A DNA stretch of 64,000 nucleotides from Oscillospiraceae bacterium. Lineage in GTDB: Bacteria; Bacillota; Clostridia; Oscillospirales; WRJC01. The translations under genes were made by a program, and so were the position numbers. The notes under the pieces were generated by a model. That model was not told where the DNA came from. It searched no databases and was given only the letters and a program-made list of their open reading frames with translations. This document shows, in pieces, positions 43,431 to 52,456 of this stretch. The stretch covers positions 558,001 to 622,000 of the forward strand of contig WRHM01000001.1 of assembly GCA_009783265.1 (NCBI GenBank), in the 5' to 3' direction. Every line of letters starts with the position of its first letter. The first letter of the stretch is position 1.

Positions 43431-43446
43431 TGTTTCACGTGAAACA
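43431..43446. other. parS: parS centromere site 2
   Basis: Second perfect TGTTTCACGTGAAACA, 13.6 kb from the first, between trmB and fabD. Confidence 0.95.
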
Positions 43447-43461
43447 TTTTTTTTATTTTAC

Positions 43462-44406
43462 TTAAATATATTTTATAGCCGATTCAAATGATTCGCTGTC
43501 CTGAACATTCAGAAATTTCGCGTTTTCGCATGTTCGTTTGACAAATCCGGATAATGTTTTCCCTGCGCCGATTTCTATAAATAAATCGCAGCCGTCCGCC
43601 GACATATTTTCAAGCTCCGCGCGGAATCTGACCGGGTTTGACATTTGTTCCGGGATATAATTTATCATAAATTCTTTTATATTTTGATTTATGTTAAAAT
43701 CAAATTTTTTCCCGGTGATATTTGAATATAAATCTGTTTTTGGCAGATTAAAATTTAAAGTCTTAAGAAAATTAATTAAATCGTTTTGTTTATATCGCAT
43801 GATTTTACTGTGAAACGCGCCGGCTACGTTTAATTTAATTACCCGGATTTTCTTTTCGGCAAATATTTTTACGGCTTCTTCAACAGCTTTGGTTTCGCCG
43901 CTTATCGCGATTTGTCCCGGACAGTTATAATTCGCCGCGATTACATATCCGTTTGATGTTTTTGAGACAGTTTCGCAGATTTCTTCGACGAGTTTATCTT
44001 CTGCTCCTATTATACTGTACATTAAGCCCGGCGTATAATCGCACGCAGACTGCATTACTTCGCCGCGTATTTTTATTAAATCAAGCGTATTTTTAAAAGA
44101 TAAAATTTCAGAAACTGCAAGCGAAGTTATTTCACCCAGCGAAAAACCGGCTATGCAATCCGGGTTGATATTGCGTGATTCAAATAATTTATATATCCCG
44201 TAAGATACTGTGAAAATCACGGTCTGCGCGTTGTAAGTTTTTGACAATCCGTGTGAATCGCCGCAAATATATAATAAATCTGTTTTTAAATAATCGCTCG
44301 CTTCGTCAAATATTTTTTTGAACAGATCATATTTTTCGTATAAATCTTTTCCCATTCCTGCGTACTGCGCGCTCTGTCCCGTAAATAAAAATGCGCGTTT
44401 GCCCAT
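43462..44406 (-). CDS. fabD: malonyl-CoA:ACP transacylase
   Basis: ATG at 44406 (MGKRAFLFTGQSAQYAGMG) is chosen over the GTG of the track; 314 residues. Active-site serine in GFSLGE, His in GAFHSKIM and Gln in PEQMSNPVRF are all present. It loads malonate onto ACP for FabF and FabH. The gene is divergent from the fab operon, with a ~190-bp region between. No FapR-type operator recognised there. Confidence 0.92.
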   Translation of the reverse strand: MGKRAFLFTGQSAQYAGMGKDLYEKYDLFKKIFDEASDYLKTDLLYICGDSHGLSKTYNAQTVIFTVSYGIYKLFESRNINPDCIAGFSLGEITSLAVSEILSFKNTLDLIKIRGEVMQSACDYTPGLMYSIIGAEDKLVEEICETVSKTSNGYVIAANYNCPGQIAISGETKAVEEAVKIFAEKKIRVIKLNVAGAFHSKIMRYKQNDLINFLKTLNFNLPKTDLYSNITGKKFDFNINQNIKEFMINYIPEQMSNPVRFRAELENMSADGCDLFIEIGAGKTLSGFVKRTCENAKFLNVQDSESFESAIKYI

Positions 44407-44598
44407 AAAATTCAACACCCCGGTTTAAGTTATTTTATATTATATTATATAATATTATACAAAAAAACGCAACAGGATTTTGTATTTATTTGAATTTTTT
44501 GAAATTAACGGGTTATTATTAGATTTTTATTCAAGTTTTGCTAATATATACGGCATATAATATATTTTACGGCAAATAAAAATGGGAAGTGAAGAATT

Positions 44599-45639
44599 AT
44601 AAAAAATATAAATTCAGTTATAACGGGAACAGGGGCGTATCTGCCCGGTTTTGTTCTGGATAACTCTATGTTTGAACAGATAATAGAAACAAGCGACGAA
44701 TGGATTGTTTCGAGAACAGGCATAAAAGAAAGGCGCATAGAGCAGGAAAAATATAATTATGAGATGATAGGCGAGGCATGTAAACGCGCCCTTGAAAACG
44801 CGGGGATTTCGGCAGATAAAATAGACATGATAATCGTCAGCACAGTCACTCAGGATTATAATTATCCGTCGGCGGCATGTCTTGTTCAGAATTATATAAA
44901 AGCCGGTAACGCCGTATCGTTTGATATATCGGCCGCGTGCGCGGGATTTGTGTTCGGGCTTGATATTGCCGACGCTTATATAAAATCCGGCAAGGCGAAA
45001 AATATATTAGTCGCTTCCGGGGATTTAATGAGCCGCGAGACTGATTATTCAGACAGGAGCAACTGTATTTTATTTGGCGACGGGGCAGGGGCGGCTGTTG
45101 TTTCGGCTTGTGGATATGATGATGTAGGGCGCGACGACCCCGGCGCGCCGCTGCCCGGAATTCTCGCAAGTTATATTGCGGGCGAGTGCGACGGGGAAAA
45201 GCCGCTGTTTATTAAATCGCAATTATATAAACCCAATGAAATTTTCGATAAAAACACAAAACGATTTAAGGGCAACGCTGTAAAACAACAAAATTATTTA
45301 TGGCAGAACGGGCGCGAAGTTTTAAAGTTTGTATCAAGGATTGTGCCGATAGCGTTGGACGAAGTTTTGAAAAGAGCCGGGAAAAATATAAGCGATTTGA
45401 AATATATAATTTTACATCAGGCAAACAAGAGAATAATAGATCATGTGATAGAAAAATATAATCTCGACCCTGAGAAAGTGCCGATAAATATAGATAAATA
45501 CGGCAATATGTCGAGCTGCACAGTGCCTGTATTATTACACGAGTTAAACATGGCGGGTAAATTAAAAAAAGGCGATTTGATTGCTCTTGCGGGATTTGGC
45601 TCAGGGCTTGTGTACGGCGCGGCCGTGATAAGATGGTGA
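44599..45639 (+). CDS. fabH: 3-oxoacyl-ACP synthase III (KAS III), ATA/ATT start
   Basis: The track start (44668) cuts off the conserved N-terminus: the frame upstream reads KNINSVITGTGAYLPGFVLD, as in FabH. The frame is closed by TGA at 44590, and no ATG/GTG/TTG follows; only ATT (44596) and ATA (44599) are available, spaced well behind GGGAAGTGAAG. Catalytic Cys (DISAACAGFVFG), His (ILHQANKRI) and Asn (KYGNMSSCTVP) are intact. First condensation of fatty-acid synthesis (acetyl-CoA + malonyl-ACP). A 27-bp GTAG palindrome is translated in frame at ~175-183 (VGRDDPGAP). First gene of the fab operon. TATAAT at 44556. Confidence 0.88.
   Translation: MKNINSVITGTGAYLPGFVLDNSMFEQIIETSDEWIVSRTGIKERRIEQEKYNYEMIGEACKRALENAGISADKIDMIIVSTVTQDYNYPSAACLVQNYIKAGNAVSFDISAACAGFVFGLDIADAYIKSGKAKNILVASGDLMSRETDYSDRSNCILFGDGAGAAVVSACGYDDVGRDDPGAPLPGILASYIAGECDGEKPLFIKSQLYKPNEIFDKNTKRFKGNAVKQQNYLWQNGREVLKFVSRIVPIALDEVLKRAGKNISDLKYIILHQANKRIIDHVIEKYNLDPEKVPINIDKYGNMSSCTVPVLLHELNMAGKLKKGDLIALAGFGSGLVYGAAVIRW
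45124..45150. repeat. 27-bp GTAG palindrome in fabH
   Basis: GTAGGGCGCGACGACC...GGCGCGCCG, translated VGRDDPGAP. Confidence 0.85.
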
Positions 45640-45675
45640 AAAATTTGATAAAATAAAAAAGGGGAAAAGTTTTTA

Positions 45676-46416
45676 ATGAGCGAAAAAAAAGCGGTTTTAA
45701 TCACCGGAGCGGCGCAGGGAATAGGCGCGTGTATCGCCGAAACTCTCGCGGCAGAAAAATATAATATAATAATAACGGATATTTTTCCCGAAGAAAAAGC
45801 GATAAATATTATAAATAAGTGCAAAGAAAAAGGCGCGGACGTTTTGTTTATACAAAGCGACGTTTCGGCTTATTCTTCGTGCGAAGAAACCGTAAAACAG
45901 GTTATAGAAAAATTCGGCGGGATATACGCGCTTGTAAATAACGCCGGGATTATACGCGATTCGCTGTTAATGCGCATGACCGAAGAACAGTTTGACAAAG
46001 TTATTTCTGTAAATCTAAAAGGCGTGTTTAATATGTCAAGGCATGTCGTCTCTCAGATGGTCAGGGCAAGAGAGGGCAGGATAATTAATATATCGTCGGT
46101 TTCGGGGATATATGGCAACATCGGGCAGGCAAATTATTCGTCGGCGAAAGCCGGGATTATCGGGTTCACGAAATCGCTCGCAAAAGAAATCGGCGGCAGG
46201 GGGATAACGGTCAACGCAGTCGCCCCGGGATATATAATGACAGAGATGACCGCAAATCTGCCTGAAAATGCCGTCGAGGAGATAAAATCGAGAATTTCGC
46301 TTAAAACTCTCGGCGAGCCAAAAGACGTCGCGAACGCCGTGAGTTTTTTAATAAGCGAAAAAGCCTCTTATATTACAGGGCATGTATTGTCGGTTGACGG
46401 AGGTATGAGTTTGTAA
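45676..46416 (+). CDS. fabG: 3-oxoacyl-ACP reductase
   Basis: 246 residues. NADPH site TGAAQGIG, NNAG, and catalytic Ser-Tyr-Lys in ISSVSG and NYSSAKAG. The second step of the elongation cycle. 36 bp after fabH, with a weak GGGGAAAAG ribosome site. A GTAG palindrome and then the RAYT gene separate it from fabF. Confidence 0.95.
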   Translation: MSEKKAVLITGAAQGIGACIAETLAAEKYNIIITDIFPEEKAINIINKCKEKGADVLFIQSDVSAYSSCEETVKQVIEKFGGIYALVNNAGIIRDSLLMRMTEEQFDKVISVNLKGVFNMSRHVVSQMVRAREGRIINISSVSGIYGNIGQANYSSAKAGIIGFTKSLAKEIGGRGITVNAVAPGYIMTEMTANLPENAVEEIKSRISLKTLGEPKDVANAVSFLISEKASYITGHVLSVDGGMSL

Positions 46417-46420
46417 TTTT

Positions 46421-46445
46421 GTAGGGGCGCGCATTGCGCGTCCGG
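46421..46445. repeat. GTAG palindrome after fabG
   Basis: GTAGGGGCGCGCATTGCGCG TCCGG, four bases after the fabG stop and ~50 bp before the RAYT start. Confidence 0.7.
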
Positions 46446-46617
46446 GTGATAAATAAATTGCATCATAGAATTTTATATTAGCAGGATTGATGAATATATG
46501 GAAAAGGAATTGCCGGTAAGAAAACATCCAAGATTGAAAAATTATGATTACAGCAGCAACGGGGCATATTTTATAACGATGTGCGTTGAAGGCAGACATG
46601 AGATGTTAGGGCAAATC

Positions 46618-46644
46618 GTAGGGCGCGACGCCCCCGGCGCGCCG
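46618..46644. repeat. GTAG palindrome in RAYT gene, forward
   Basis: Full 27-bp core; translated VGRDAPGAP. Confidence 0.85.
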
Positions 46645-46799
46645 TTCGTCGAATTAACGGAATACGGAAAAATTATACGCAAGGAAATCGGGGATACACA
46701 TTTACACTATAAAAATGTTATTATTGACAAATTTATAGTTATGCCAAATCATATACACATGATTATTCTCATTCAAAATGAAAATAAAATTAATGAAAA

Positions 46800-46826
46800 C
46801 GGCGCGCCGAGGGCGTCGCGCCCTAC
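46800..46826. repeat. GTAG palindrome in RAYT gene, inverted
   Basis: Inverted 27-bp core; translated GAPRASRPT. With the copy at 46618 it forms a wide inverted pair. Confidence 0.85.
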
Positions 46827-47044
46827 GAGTGCGTTAATTCCTAATGTTATCGGAATATTGAAGCGCAAAACGAATAAAAAATATGGTTTTCAAATGTGGC
46901 AGGATAGTTATCACGATCATATCATTCGTGACAGAGAAGATTATCGTATAAAATGGCAGTACATCGACACTAACCCCGCAAAATGGGCGGAGGACGATTA
47001 TTTTATCAATGAATCAAATTAAACAAAAAGGAGAAAAAATACAG

Positions 47045-48289
47045 ATGAGCAGCAGAGTTGTTGTTACGGGAATGGGAATGATAACGGCCGCCGGAAAAAA
47101 CGTCGGTGAGACATGGCAAAAAGTCACAAGCGGCGAAACGGCGATAGATACTATTACAAGATTTGATATATCTGATTTTAAGGCGTCGCTTGCCGCCGAG
47201 ATAAAAGATTTTGACCCTGAGCAGTTCGTCGAGGAAAAAAAAGATGTGCGCCGACTTGACAGATATTGCCATTATTCGCTCGCCGCAGTTCACGAAGCCG
47301 TGGTTTCTTCGGGGATAGATTTTAAAAATGATAATAATCTGGATAAAACGCGCTGCGGCGTTATTTTTGGGTCTGGAGTCGGCGGTATCGAAACTCTGGA
47401 GACTGAGATCACAAAATATAACGAAAAAGGCCCGTCGAGGGTTTCGCCGCTTTATGTGCCTATGCTTATCGCTAATATGGCGGCGGGTTATATTTCTATA
47501 AAATACGGGCTTGAGGGATACGGGTTCTGTCCGGTTACGGCATGCGCGACAAGCGCGCACGCTGTCGGCGAGGCGTTCAGGGCGATAAAACACGGCTACG
47601 CCGATATTATGATCGCCGGAGGGGGCGAAGCCGCAATCACCCCAAGTTCTATCGCGGGATTTCAGAACATGACGGCTTTATCTAATTCAAGCGATAAAAA
47701 CACAGGGCTTATAGCGTTTGATAAGCGGCGCAGCGGATTTGTAATGGGCGAGGGCTCTGGAGCGTTGGTTCTGGAAAATTACGAAAATGCGAAAAAACGC
47801 GGGGCTGTTATATACGGCGAAGTAGTCGGATATTGCGCAAATTTTGACGCGTATCATATAACCGCGCCCGAACCAAACGGAAAAGGCGCGGTAAACGCGA
47901 TTATAAGCGCGTTAAAAGACGCTGGGCTTGATAAAAATCAAATAGGGTATATTAACGCACACGGCACAGGCACGCAGATAAACGACAGGACAGAGACTAC
48001 AGCGATAAAAAACGTTTACGGCAAAGACGCATATAATATCCCTGTATCTTCGACAAAAGGCGTGGTCGGTCACATGCTCGGCGCGGCGGGAGCGGTCGAG
48101 ACGATATTTTGCTTAAAGGCAATATCTGATAATTTATTGCCGCCCACGGCTAATCTGCGCGAAAGCGACCCGGACTGCGATTTGGATTATATCCCGTTAT
48201 ACGCGAGGGAAAAGAAAATAGATTACGCATTGTCTACTTCTCTCGGTTTCGGCGCGACAAACGCGGTGCTGATTTTGGGTAAAATTTAA
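47045..48289 (+). CDS. fabF: 3-oxoacyl-ACP synthase II
   Basis: ATG at 47045 is chosen for its AAAGGAG (47027-47033); 414 residues. Catalytic Cys in VTACATSAHAVGEA, His in NAHGTGTQINDRTE and His in KGVVGHMLGAAGAVE. Condenses acyl-ACP with malonyl-ACP in each elongation round. The ribosome site overlaps the 3' end of the RAYT gene, so translation is probably coupled to whatever precedes it. Confidence 0.95.
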   Translation: MSSRVVVTGMGMITAAGKNVGETWQKVTSGETAIDTITRFDISDFKASLAAEIKDFDPEQFVEEKKDVRRLDRYCHYSLAAVHEAVVSSGIDFKNDNNLDKTRCGVIFGSGVGGIETLETEITKYNEKGPSRVSPLYVPMLIANMAAGYISIKYGLEGYGFCPVTACATSAHAVGEAFRAIKHGYADIMIAGGGEAAITPSSIAGFQNMTALSNSSDKNTGLIAFDKRRSGFVMGEGSGALVLENYENAKKRGAVIYGEVVGYCANFDAYHITAPEPNGKGAVNAIISALKDAGLDKNQIGYINAHGTGTQINDRTETTAIKNVYGKDAYNIPVSSTKGVVGHMLGAAGAVETIFCLKAISDNLLPPTANLRESDPDCDLDYIPLYAREKKIDYALSTSLGFGATNAVLILGKI

Positions 48290-48313
48290 AAATTTGAAAA
48301 GGAGAAAATCAAT

Positions 48314-48820
48314 ATGGCGATATTTGAAAGCAAAGACGATATATTTGAGCTTATAGATAAATTTGAAAAGAGCGCGCTGTCTGAACTGCAAATTTCTACA
48401 GGCGCGGATTTTCACATAAAACTGTCTAAATCCGGCGTTAATATTAATAATCATAAAGTGTGGGATTCTAATGACAGTCAGCCGGATATAATCCCTGATA
48501 TTTATGAAGAAGCCCCTGAAGTTTTTGAAAATATGAACATGAATATAGGGCGTGGCGATTCTGGCGCGCCGTCGCCTGAAAAAGACAATAAAATAATAAA
48601 ATCGCCGCTGGTCGGGATTTTTTATTCTTCGCCGTCGCCCGATACTGAGCCGTATGTAAAAATCGGGGATAAAATATCAAAAGGCATGGTTATATGTATA
48701 ATCGAAGCTATGAAAATCATGAACGAGATAGAGGGCGACGCAGACGGTGAAATCGCCGAGATTTTAGTAAGCAACGGCCGCCCCGTAGAATACGGCCAGC
48801 CGTTGTTCAGGTTAAAATAA
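48314..48820 (+). CDS. accB: biotin carboxyl carrier protein of acetyl-CoA carboxylase
   Basis: 168 residues. C-terminal biotinyl domain with IIEAMKIMNEIEGDADG (Lys carries biotin). The flexible Pro/Ala linker found in other AccB proteins here contains a GTAG palindrome translated as IGRGDSGAPSPEK (~78-86). Carries CO2 from AccC to AccAD. Ribosome site AAAGGAG. Confidence 0.93.
   Translation: MAIFESKDDIFELIDKFEKSALSELQISTGADFHIKLSKSGVNINNHKVWDSNDSQPDIIPDIYEEAPEVFENMNMNIGRGDSGAPSPEKDNKIIKSPLVGIFYSSPSPDTEPYVKIGDKISKGMVICIIEAMKIMNEIEGDADGEIAEILVSNGRPVEYGQPLFRLK
48545..48571. repeat. 27-bp palindrome in accB linker
   Basis: ATAGGGCGTGGCGATT...GGCGCGCCG, translated IGRGDSGAP. Confidence 0.75.
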
Positions 48821-48852
48821 AAAAGATAAGAATTAATATGGAGTTTATATAA

Positions 48853-49281
48853 ATGCTGTATAATCAGGAACAGATAAAAGAAATAATACCCCATCGCGAC
48901 CCGTTTTTGTTAATTGATGAAATCGAGGAATATACGGAAAAAGAAAGCGTTGTCGCGATAAAATATGTGACCGGCGAAGAAGATTTTTTTAAGGGGCATT
49001 TCCCGGGATATAAAGTAATGCCGGGCGTTCTGATACTTGAAGCGTTGGCGCAGGCGGGGGCGTTTATTGTTTTAAATATTGACGAGTATAAAAATAAAAT
49101 CGCGTTTTTCGCGGGCGCGGACGAGGTGAAATGGCGCAGGCAGGTAAAACCCGGAGATATTCTAAGGCTTTGCGTAAAAGTCGAAAAGTTTAAGTTCGGC
49201 ATGGGAATCGCCGACGCCGCGGCGTATGTCGGGGAAGAAATCGCGTGTAGCGCGAAGATAAAATTTGCGGTGCAAAAATAA
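48853..49281 (+). CDS. fabZ: 3-hydroxyacyl-ACP dehydratase
   Basis: 142 residues. HRDPFLLIDEI, then KGHFPGYKVMPGVLILEALA gives the hot-dog fold with catalytic His (GHFPG) and Glu (LEALAQ). Third step of elongation. The ribosome site TATGGAG is weak. Confidence 0.95.
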   Translation: MLYNQEQIKEIIPHRDPFLLIDEIEEYTEKESVVAIKYVTGEEDFFKGHFPGYKVMPGVLILEALAQAGAFIVLNIDEYKNKIAFFAGADEVKWRRQVKPGDILRLCVKVEKFKFGMGIADAAAYVGEEIACSAKIKFAVQK

Positions 49282-49362
49282 AAAAATAAAATCGCAGGGG
49301 GCGGATTTTGTGCGGCTCCGTGAAAATAGAAATAATAATAAAATAAAAAAGGTTAAAATTTT

Positions 49363-50274
49363 ATGGGAAGATTTATCAAAAATATATGGAAGATTATATG
49401 TTACCCGTTGATGTATATCGGAATACAGGTTGCCGTCACTTTTATTTATATGATTGTGTTTTCAATAGCGGTAGGGCTAAAAATCGGGATAGAAAGCTCT
49501 GTGACTGGCGAGCCTTTTCAGATGGATAATATATACGAAAATATTTATGATTTGATTATGTCGCAGATGATGATCCCGGTAGTTATAAGCGTTTTTGTCA
49601 CTGTTTTGATTATATTTCTGATTTTGAGAAAAGAATGGGCGGCAGAAAAATTCTGGAATTTTGCCAGATTTAAAATCTCACCGTTTTTATTATGCATAAG
49701 CCTCGGCGCGGCTCTGAATGTTTTGACTATATGTATTATCGCTATGATTCCGATACCGCCGCAGCCGTCGCCTATTGATGAAATAGTAGGAAATAACATG
49801 ATAATAGATTTATTGATTATTTCTGTGTTTACGCCGGTTCTGGAAGAGATTATTTTCCGGGGGATTGTTTTAAAGCGTCTGAACAAAATGATGAGGCGGC
49901 ATACTGCGGTGTTTTTGCAGGCGTTAATTTTCGGGATTATACACCTGAATCTTTTACAGGGCATATACGCGTTTTTTCTTGGGGTTATAATAGGATATAT
50001 TTATTTATGGTTTGATTCTATTTATGTCGCAATCGCGGTTCATTGCGCGTATAACGCGACGTCGCTTATTTTGTTTTATATCTTCGGCGACTCAGACGTA
50101 AATATATTTTATTTTCTGGTTATATCTGCGTTGGTTTTTATAATTTCTATTGCGAGTCTGGTTGCTTTGGCCGAAAGGCAGGAAAAAAAGGCGTATTCAC
50201 ATAACCTGACCGGAGGCAATGGCAATAATAATAACGATGATAATAATGATTCTGATAATCGCTGGCAATTATAA
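49363..50274 (+). CDS. CPBP-family intramembrane metalloprotease (CAAX/Abi-type)
   Basis: 303 residues, seven to eight membrane segments. Motifs VLEEIIFRGIVLKRL (EExxxR), FGIIHLNLLQGIYAF and IAVHCAYNATSLIL (second His) define CPBP proteases. Members process prenylated or membrane peptides or act in bacteriocin self-protection; substrate unknown. The place between fabZ and accC suggests membrane-linked co-expression, not a lipid-synthesis step. The tail is Asn/Asp-rich (GGNGNNNNDDNND), and its stop overlaps the accC ribosome site. Confidence 0.85.
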   Translation: MGRFIKNIWKIICYPLMYIGIQVAVTFIYMIVFSIAVGLKIGIESSVTGEPFQMDNIYENIYDLIMSQMMIPVVISVFVTVLIIFLILRKEWAAEKFWNFARFKISPFLLCISLGAALNVLTICIIAMIPIPPQPSPIDEIVGNNMIIDLLIISVFTPVLEEIIFRGIVLKRLNKMMRRHTAVFLQALIFGIIHLNLLQGIYAFFLGVIIGYIYLWFDSIYVAIAVHCAYNATSLILFYIFGDSDVNIFYFLVISALVFIISIASLVALAERQEKKAYSHNLTGGNGNNNNDDNNDSDNRWQL

Positions 50275-50287
50275 GGAGATAAATATT

Positions 50288-51652
50288 ATGTTTAAGAAAA
50301 TACTTATCGCCAACAGGGGCGAAATTGCCGTGCGCGTGATTCGAGCGTGCAGGGATATGGGGATAATAAGCGTCGCGGTTTATTCAGAGGCCGACAGGGA
50401 TTCTATGCACTCGAATATAGCCGACGAAAGTTTATGCATAGGCGGGGCTATGGCAAAGGATAGTTATTTAAATCTTCGGGCGATTATAACAGCCGCGCAA
50501 ATATCAGGCGCGGACGCTATTCACCCCGGGTATGGTTTTTTATCTGAAAATACTGTTTTTGTCAAATTGTGCGAAGAAAATAATATAAAATTTATAGGGC
50601 CGAATGCAAAATCTATCGCGTTGATGGGAAATAAAGCCGAGGCTAAAATCATGATGCAAAAATCCGGCGTTCCTGTGATTCCCGGCTCAGACGGGGCAGT
50701 TTATAATCTGCCTGAAGCCGAGGATATATGCGATAAAATAGGCTATCCAGTGATGATTAAAGCGTCCGGAGGCGGTGGCGGACGGGGTATAAGGCTTGTA
50801 TCTGATAAAAACGCATTAAAAAACGCTTATAACATGTGCAAAGCCGAGGCTAAAGCTTCGTTTGGCAATGATGATATATATATAGAAAAATTTATTGAAA
50901 ATCCGAGGCATATAGAAATACAGATACTCGCCGACGAACACGGCAAAATTATATATTTATTTGAGCGCGACTGTTCGCTCCAGAGACGGCACCAAAAAAT
51001 AATGGAAGAAGCCCCCTCTGTTTTTATGGACGAAAATCTCAGGAGAAAAATGGGCGATGCGGCTATAAAAGCCACAAAAGCCGCAAATTATTTTAACGCC
51101 GGAACGGTAGAATTTTTAGTTGATAAAAATAAAAATTTTTATTTCATGGAAATGAACACAAGAATACAGGTAGAACATCCCGTGACAGAATTTATTACGG
51201 GGATAGATATAGTCAAACAGCAGATAAAAATAGCCGCGGGCGAGCCTCTTGAATTAGCTCAGAGCGACGTGAAATTATTGGGACACGCGATAGAGTGCAG
51301 AATAAACGCCGAGGATCCGGATAAAAACTTCGCGCCTTGCCCGGGAAAGATAACTGAATTAAACGTTCCCGGAGGTCCGGGAGTGAGGGTAGACAGCGCG
51401 GTTTATCAGGGATATAATATCCCCCCGTATTATGATTCGATGATTTCTAAATTAATAGTGTTCGGAAACAACAGGGACGAGGCAATCGCGAGAATGCGCC
51501 GCGCATTGGCTGAATATTTATTTGAGGGAATAATTACAAACGTTGATTATCAGATAGAATTGCTGTCAACAGAAGAATTTCAGACCGGGGATTTTAATAT
51601 AAATTTTGTGGACGAATATAATAAACGCAGGAGGGAAAATATTAATGGGTAA
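50288..51652 (+). CDS. accC: biotin carboxylase of acetyl-CoA carboxylase
   Basis: ATG at 50288, behind AAGGAG, replaces the upstream track start; 454 residues. MFKKILIANRGEIAVRVIR, ATP-grasp GGGGRGIRLV, RDCSLQRRHQKIMEEAPS and EMNTRIQVEHPVTE are diagnostic. Carboxylates biotin on AccB with ATP and bicarbonate. Its last bases overlap the start of the DUF2500 gene. Confidence 0.95.
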   Translation: MFKKILIANRGEIAVRVIRACRDMGIISVAVYSEADRDSMHSNIADESLCIGGAMAKDSYLNLRAIITAAQISGADAIHPGYGFLSENTVFVKLCEENNIKFIGPNAKSIALMGNKAEAKIMMQKSGVPVIPGSDGAVYNLPEAEDICDKIGYPVMIKASGGGGGRGIRLVSDKNALKNAYNMCKAEAKASFGNDDIYIEKFIENPRHIEIQILADEHGKIIYLFERDCSLQRRHQKIMEEAPSVFMDENLRRKMGDAAIKATKAANYFNAGTVEFLVDKNKNFYFMEMNTRIQVEHPVTEFITGIDIVKQQIKIAAGEPLELAQSDVKLLGHAIECRINAEDPDKNFAPCPGKITELNVPGGPGVRVDSAVYQGYNIPPYYDSMISKLIVFGNNRDEAIARMRRALAEYLFEGIITNVDYQIELLSTEEFQTGDFNINFVDEYNKRRRENING

Positions 51653-51995
51653 TCCGGTTAATTTTTTATGGATAGCGGTTATGTTCCCGATAGTTTTTTT
51701 TATAGTTTTAGCCGTTATATTATCTGTGCGGGGAATTATAAACTGGCGTAAATATAAAAATTCGCCGAGAATGTCGATTGAAACTATGATTGTAACGAAA
51801 CGGGTTCTTGGGCTAAGAGAAGCCGGCGGTTTTAATAATACGCCGTATTACGCGACTTTTGAATCTTTATCGGACGGCGACAGGCAGGAGTTTAATCTTT
51901 CGTCCGGCGAAGAATACGGCTTGCTTGCCGAGGGCGATATTGGCACTCTCACGTTTCAGGGGACAAAATACATAAGCTTTGAGAGAAAGATATAA
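51645..51995 (+). CDS. DUF2500-like membrane protein
   Basis: 116 residues from ATG 51645 (GGAGGG upstream, inside accC). One N-terminal membrane segment (IAVMFPIVFFIVLAVILSV) and a small beta-domain (YYATFESLSDGDRQEFNLSS, then YGLLAEGDIGTLTFQGTKY) as in DUF2500/DUF2500-like proteins. Function unknown. Overlaps accC by 8 bases, so tightly coupled. Confidence 0.8.
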   Translation: MGNPVNFLWIAVMFPIVFFIVLAVILSVRGIINWRKYKNSPRMSIETMIVTKRVLGLREAGGFNNTPYYATFESLSDGDRQEFNLSSGEEYGLLAEGDIGTLTFQGTKYISFERKI

Positions 51996-51999
51996 AGAA

Positions 52000-52047
52000 A
52001 AAAACACCCGCCGCCGGCGGGCGGCACCCTCTTTAAATCAAAGAGGG
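52000..52047. repeat. GTGG-type element left of DUF559 gene
   Basis: AAAACACCCGCCGCCGGCGG, then GCACCCTCTTT...AAAGAGGGG: the inverted direction relative to the copy at 52457. Confidence 0.75.
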
Positions 52048-52079
52048 GAAGGAGATTAGGATAAGAGGGGTTAAAGAAT

Positions 52080-52433
52080 ATGATACTGCCATATAACCGA
52101 AAAATGAAACCGAGAGCGCAGGAACTGCGAAGATATGCTACTCCGCAGGAAAACGAATTATGGTATAAATTTTTGCGCAAGCATACCTGCCATTTCGCGA
52201 GACAAAAAACCATAGATAACTATATAGTTGATTTTATATGCCGTTCTAAAAAACTTGTCATCGAAGTCGACGGGAGTCAGCATTATACGGACGACAACTT
52301 GGAATACGACCAAATACGGACAGAATTGCTTGGGAGTCTGGGACTACACGTAATGAGATTTACCAACACCGAAATAGATACTTCGTTTGATAAAGTATGC
52401 TCAGTAATACAAAATTATTTAGATTCACATTAA
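52080..52433 (+). CDS. DUF559/Vsr-like endonuclease
   Basis: 117 residues. RRYATPQENELWYKFLRKHT, IVDFICRSKKLVIEVDGSQH and LGLHVMRFTNTEI fit the DUF559 family, which has the PD-(D/E)xK fold of very-short-patch repair nucleases (Asp in VDF, Glu-Val-Asp core). Its biological role is unclear; it may nick DNA in repair or mobility. It interrupts the fab operon between DUF2500 and accD and is bracketed by inverted GTGG-type repeats, as if moved as a unit. Confidence 0.85.
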   Translation: MILPYNRKMKPRAQELRRYATPQENELWYKFLRKHTCHFARQKTIDNYIVDFICRSKKLVIEVDGSQHYTDDNLEYDQIRTELLGSLGLHVMRFTNTEIDTSFDKVCSVIQNYLDSH

Positions 52434-52456
52434 CCACTGTAATCGTTCCTGCCCCT

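Larger units (their letters stand above)
46498..47022 (+). mobile_element. REP-associated tyrosine transposase (RAYT, Y1/IS200-like)
   Basis: 174 residues. YSSNGAYFITMCVEGRHEML, VMPNHIHMIILI (HUH metal/active-site motif) and YHDHIIRDREDYRIKWQYID, then NPAKWAEDDYF, match the Y1_Tnp/RAYT family. RAYTs are single-copy transposases linked to dispersed REP palindromes that start GTAG/GTGG. Two 27-bp palindromes lie inside this gene in opposite directions, in frame (VGRDAPGAP ~40-48, GAPRASRPT ~101-110). The gene interrupts the fab operon between fabG and fabF, in the same direction, without visible IS ends. Confidence 0.85.

Noticed and set aside
46498-47022. RAYT gene considered as an IS200/IS605 insertion sequence
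   Set aside because: No tnpB, no IS200-type left/right end hairpins around the gene; sequence and single-gene setting favour a RAYT.
48998-49011. ATTTCCCGGGATAT, one mismatch from the Noc binding site
   Set aside because: It encodes the invariant HFPGY active-site segment of FabZ, so the match is explained by coding constraint.
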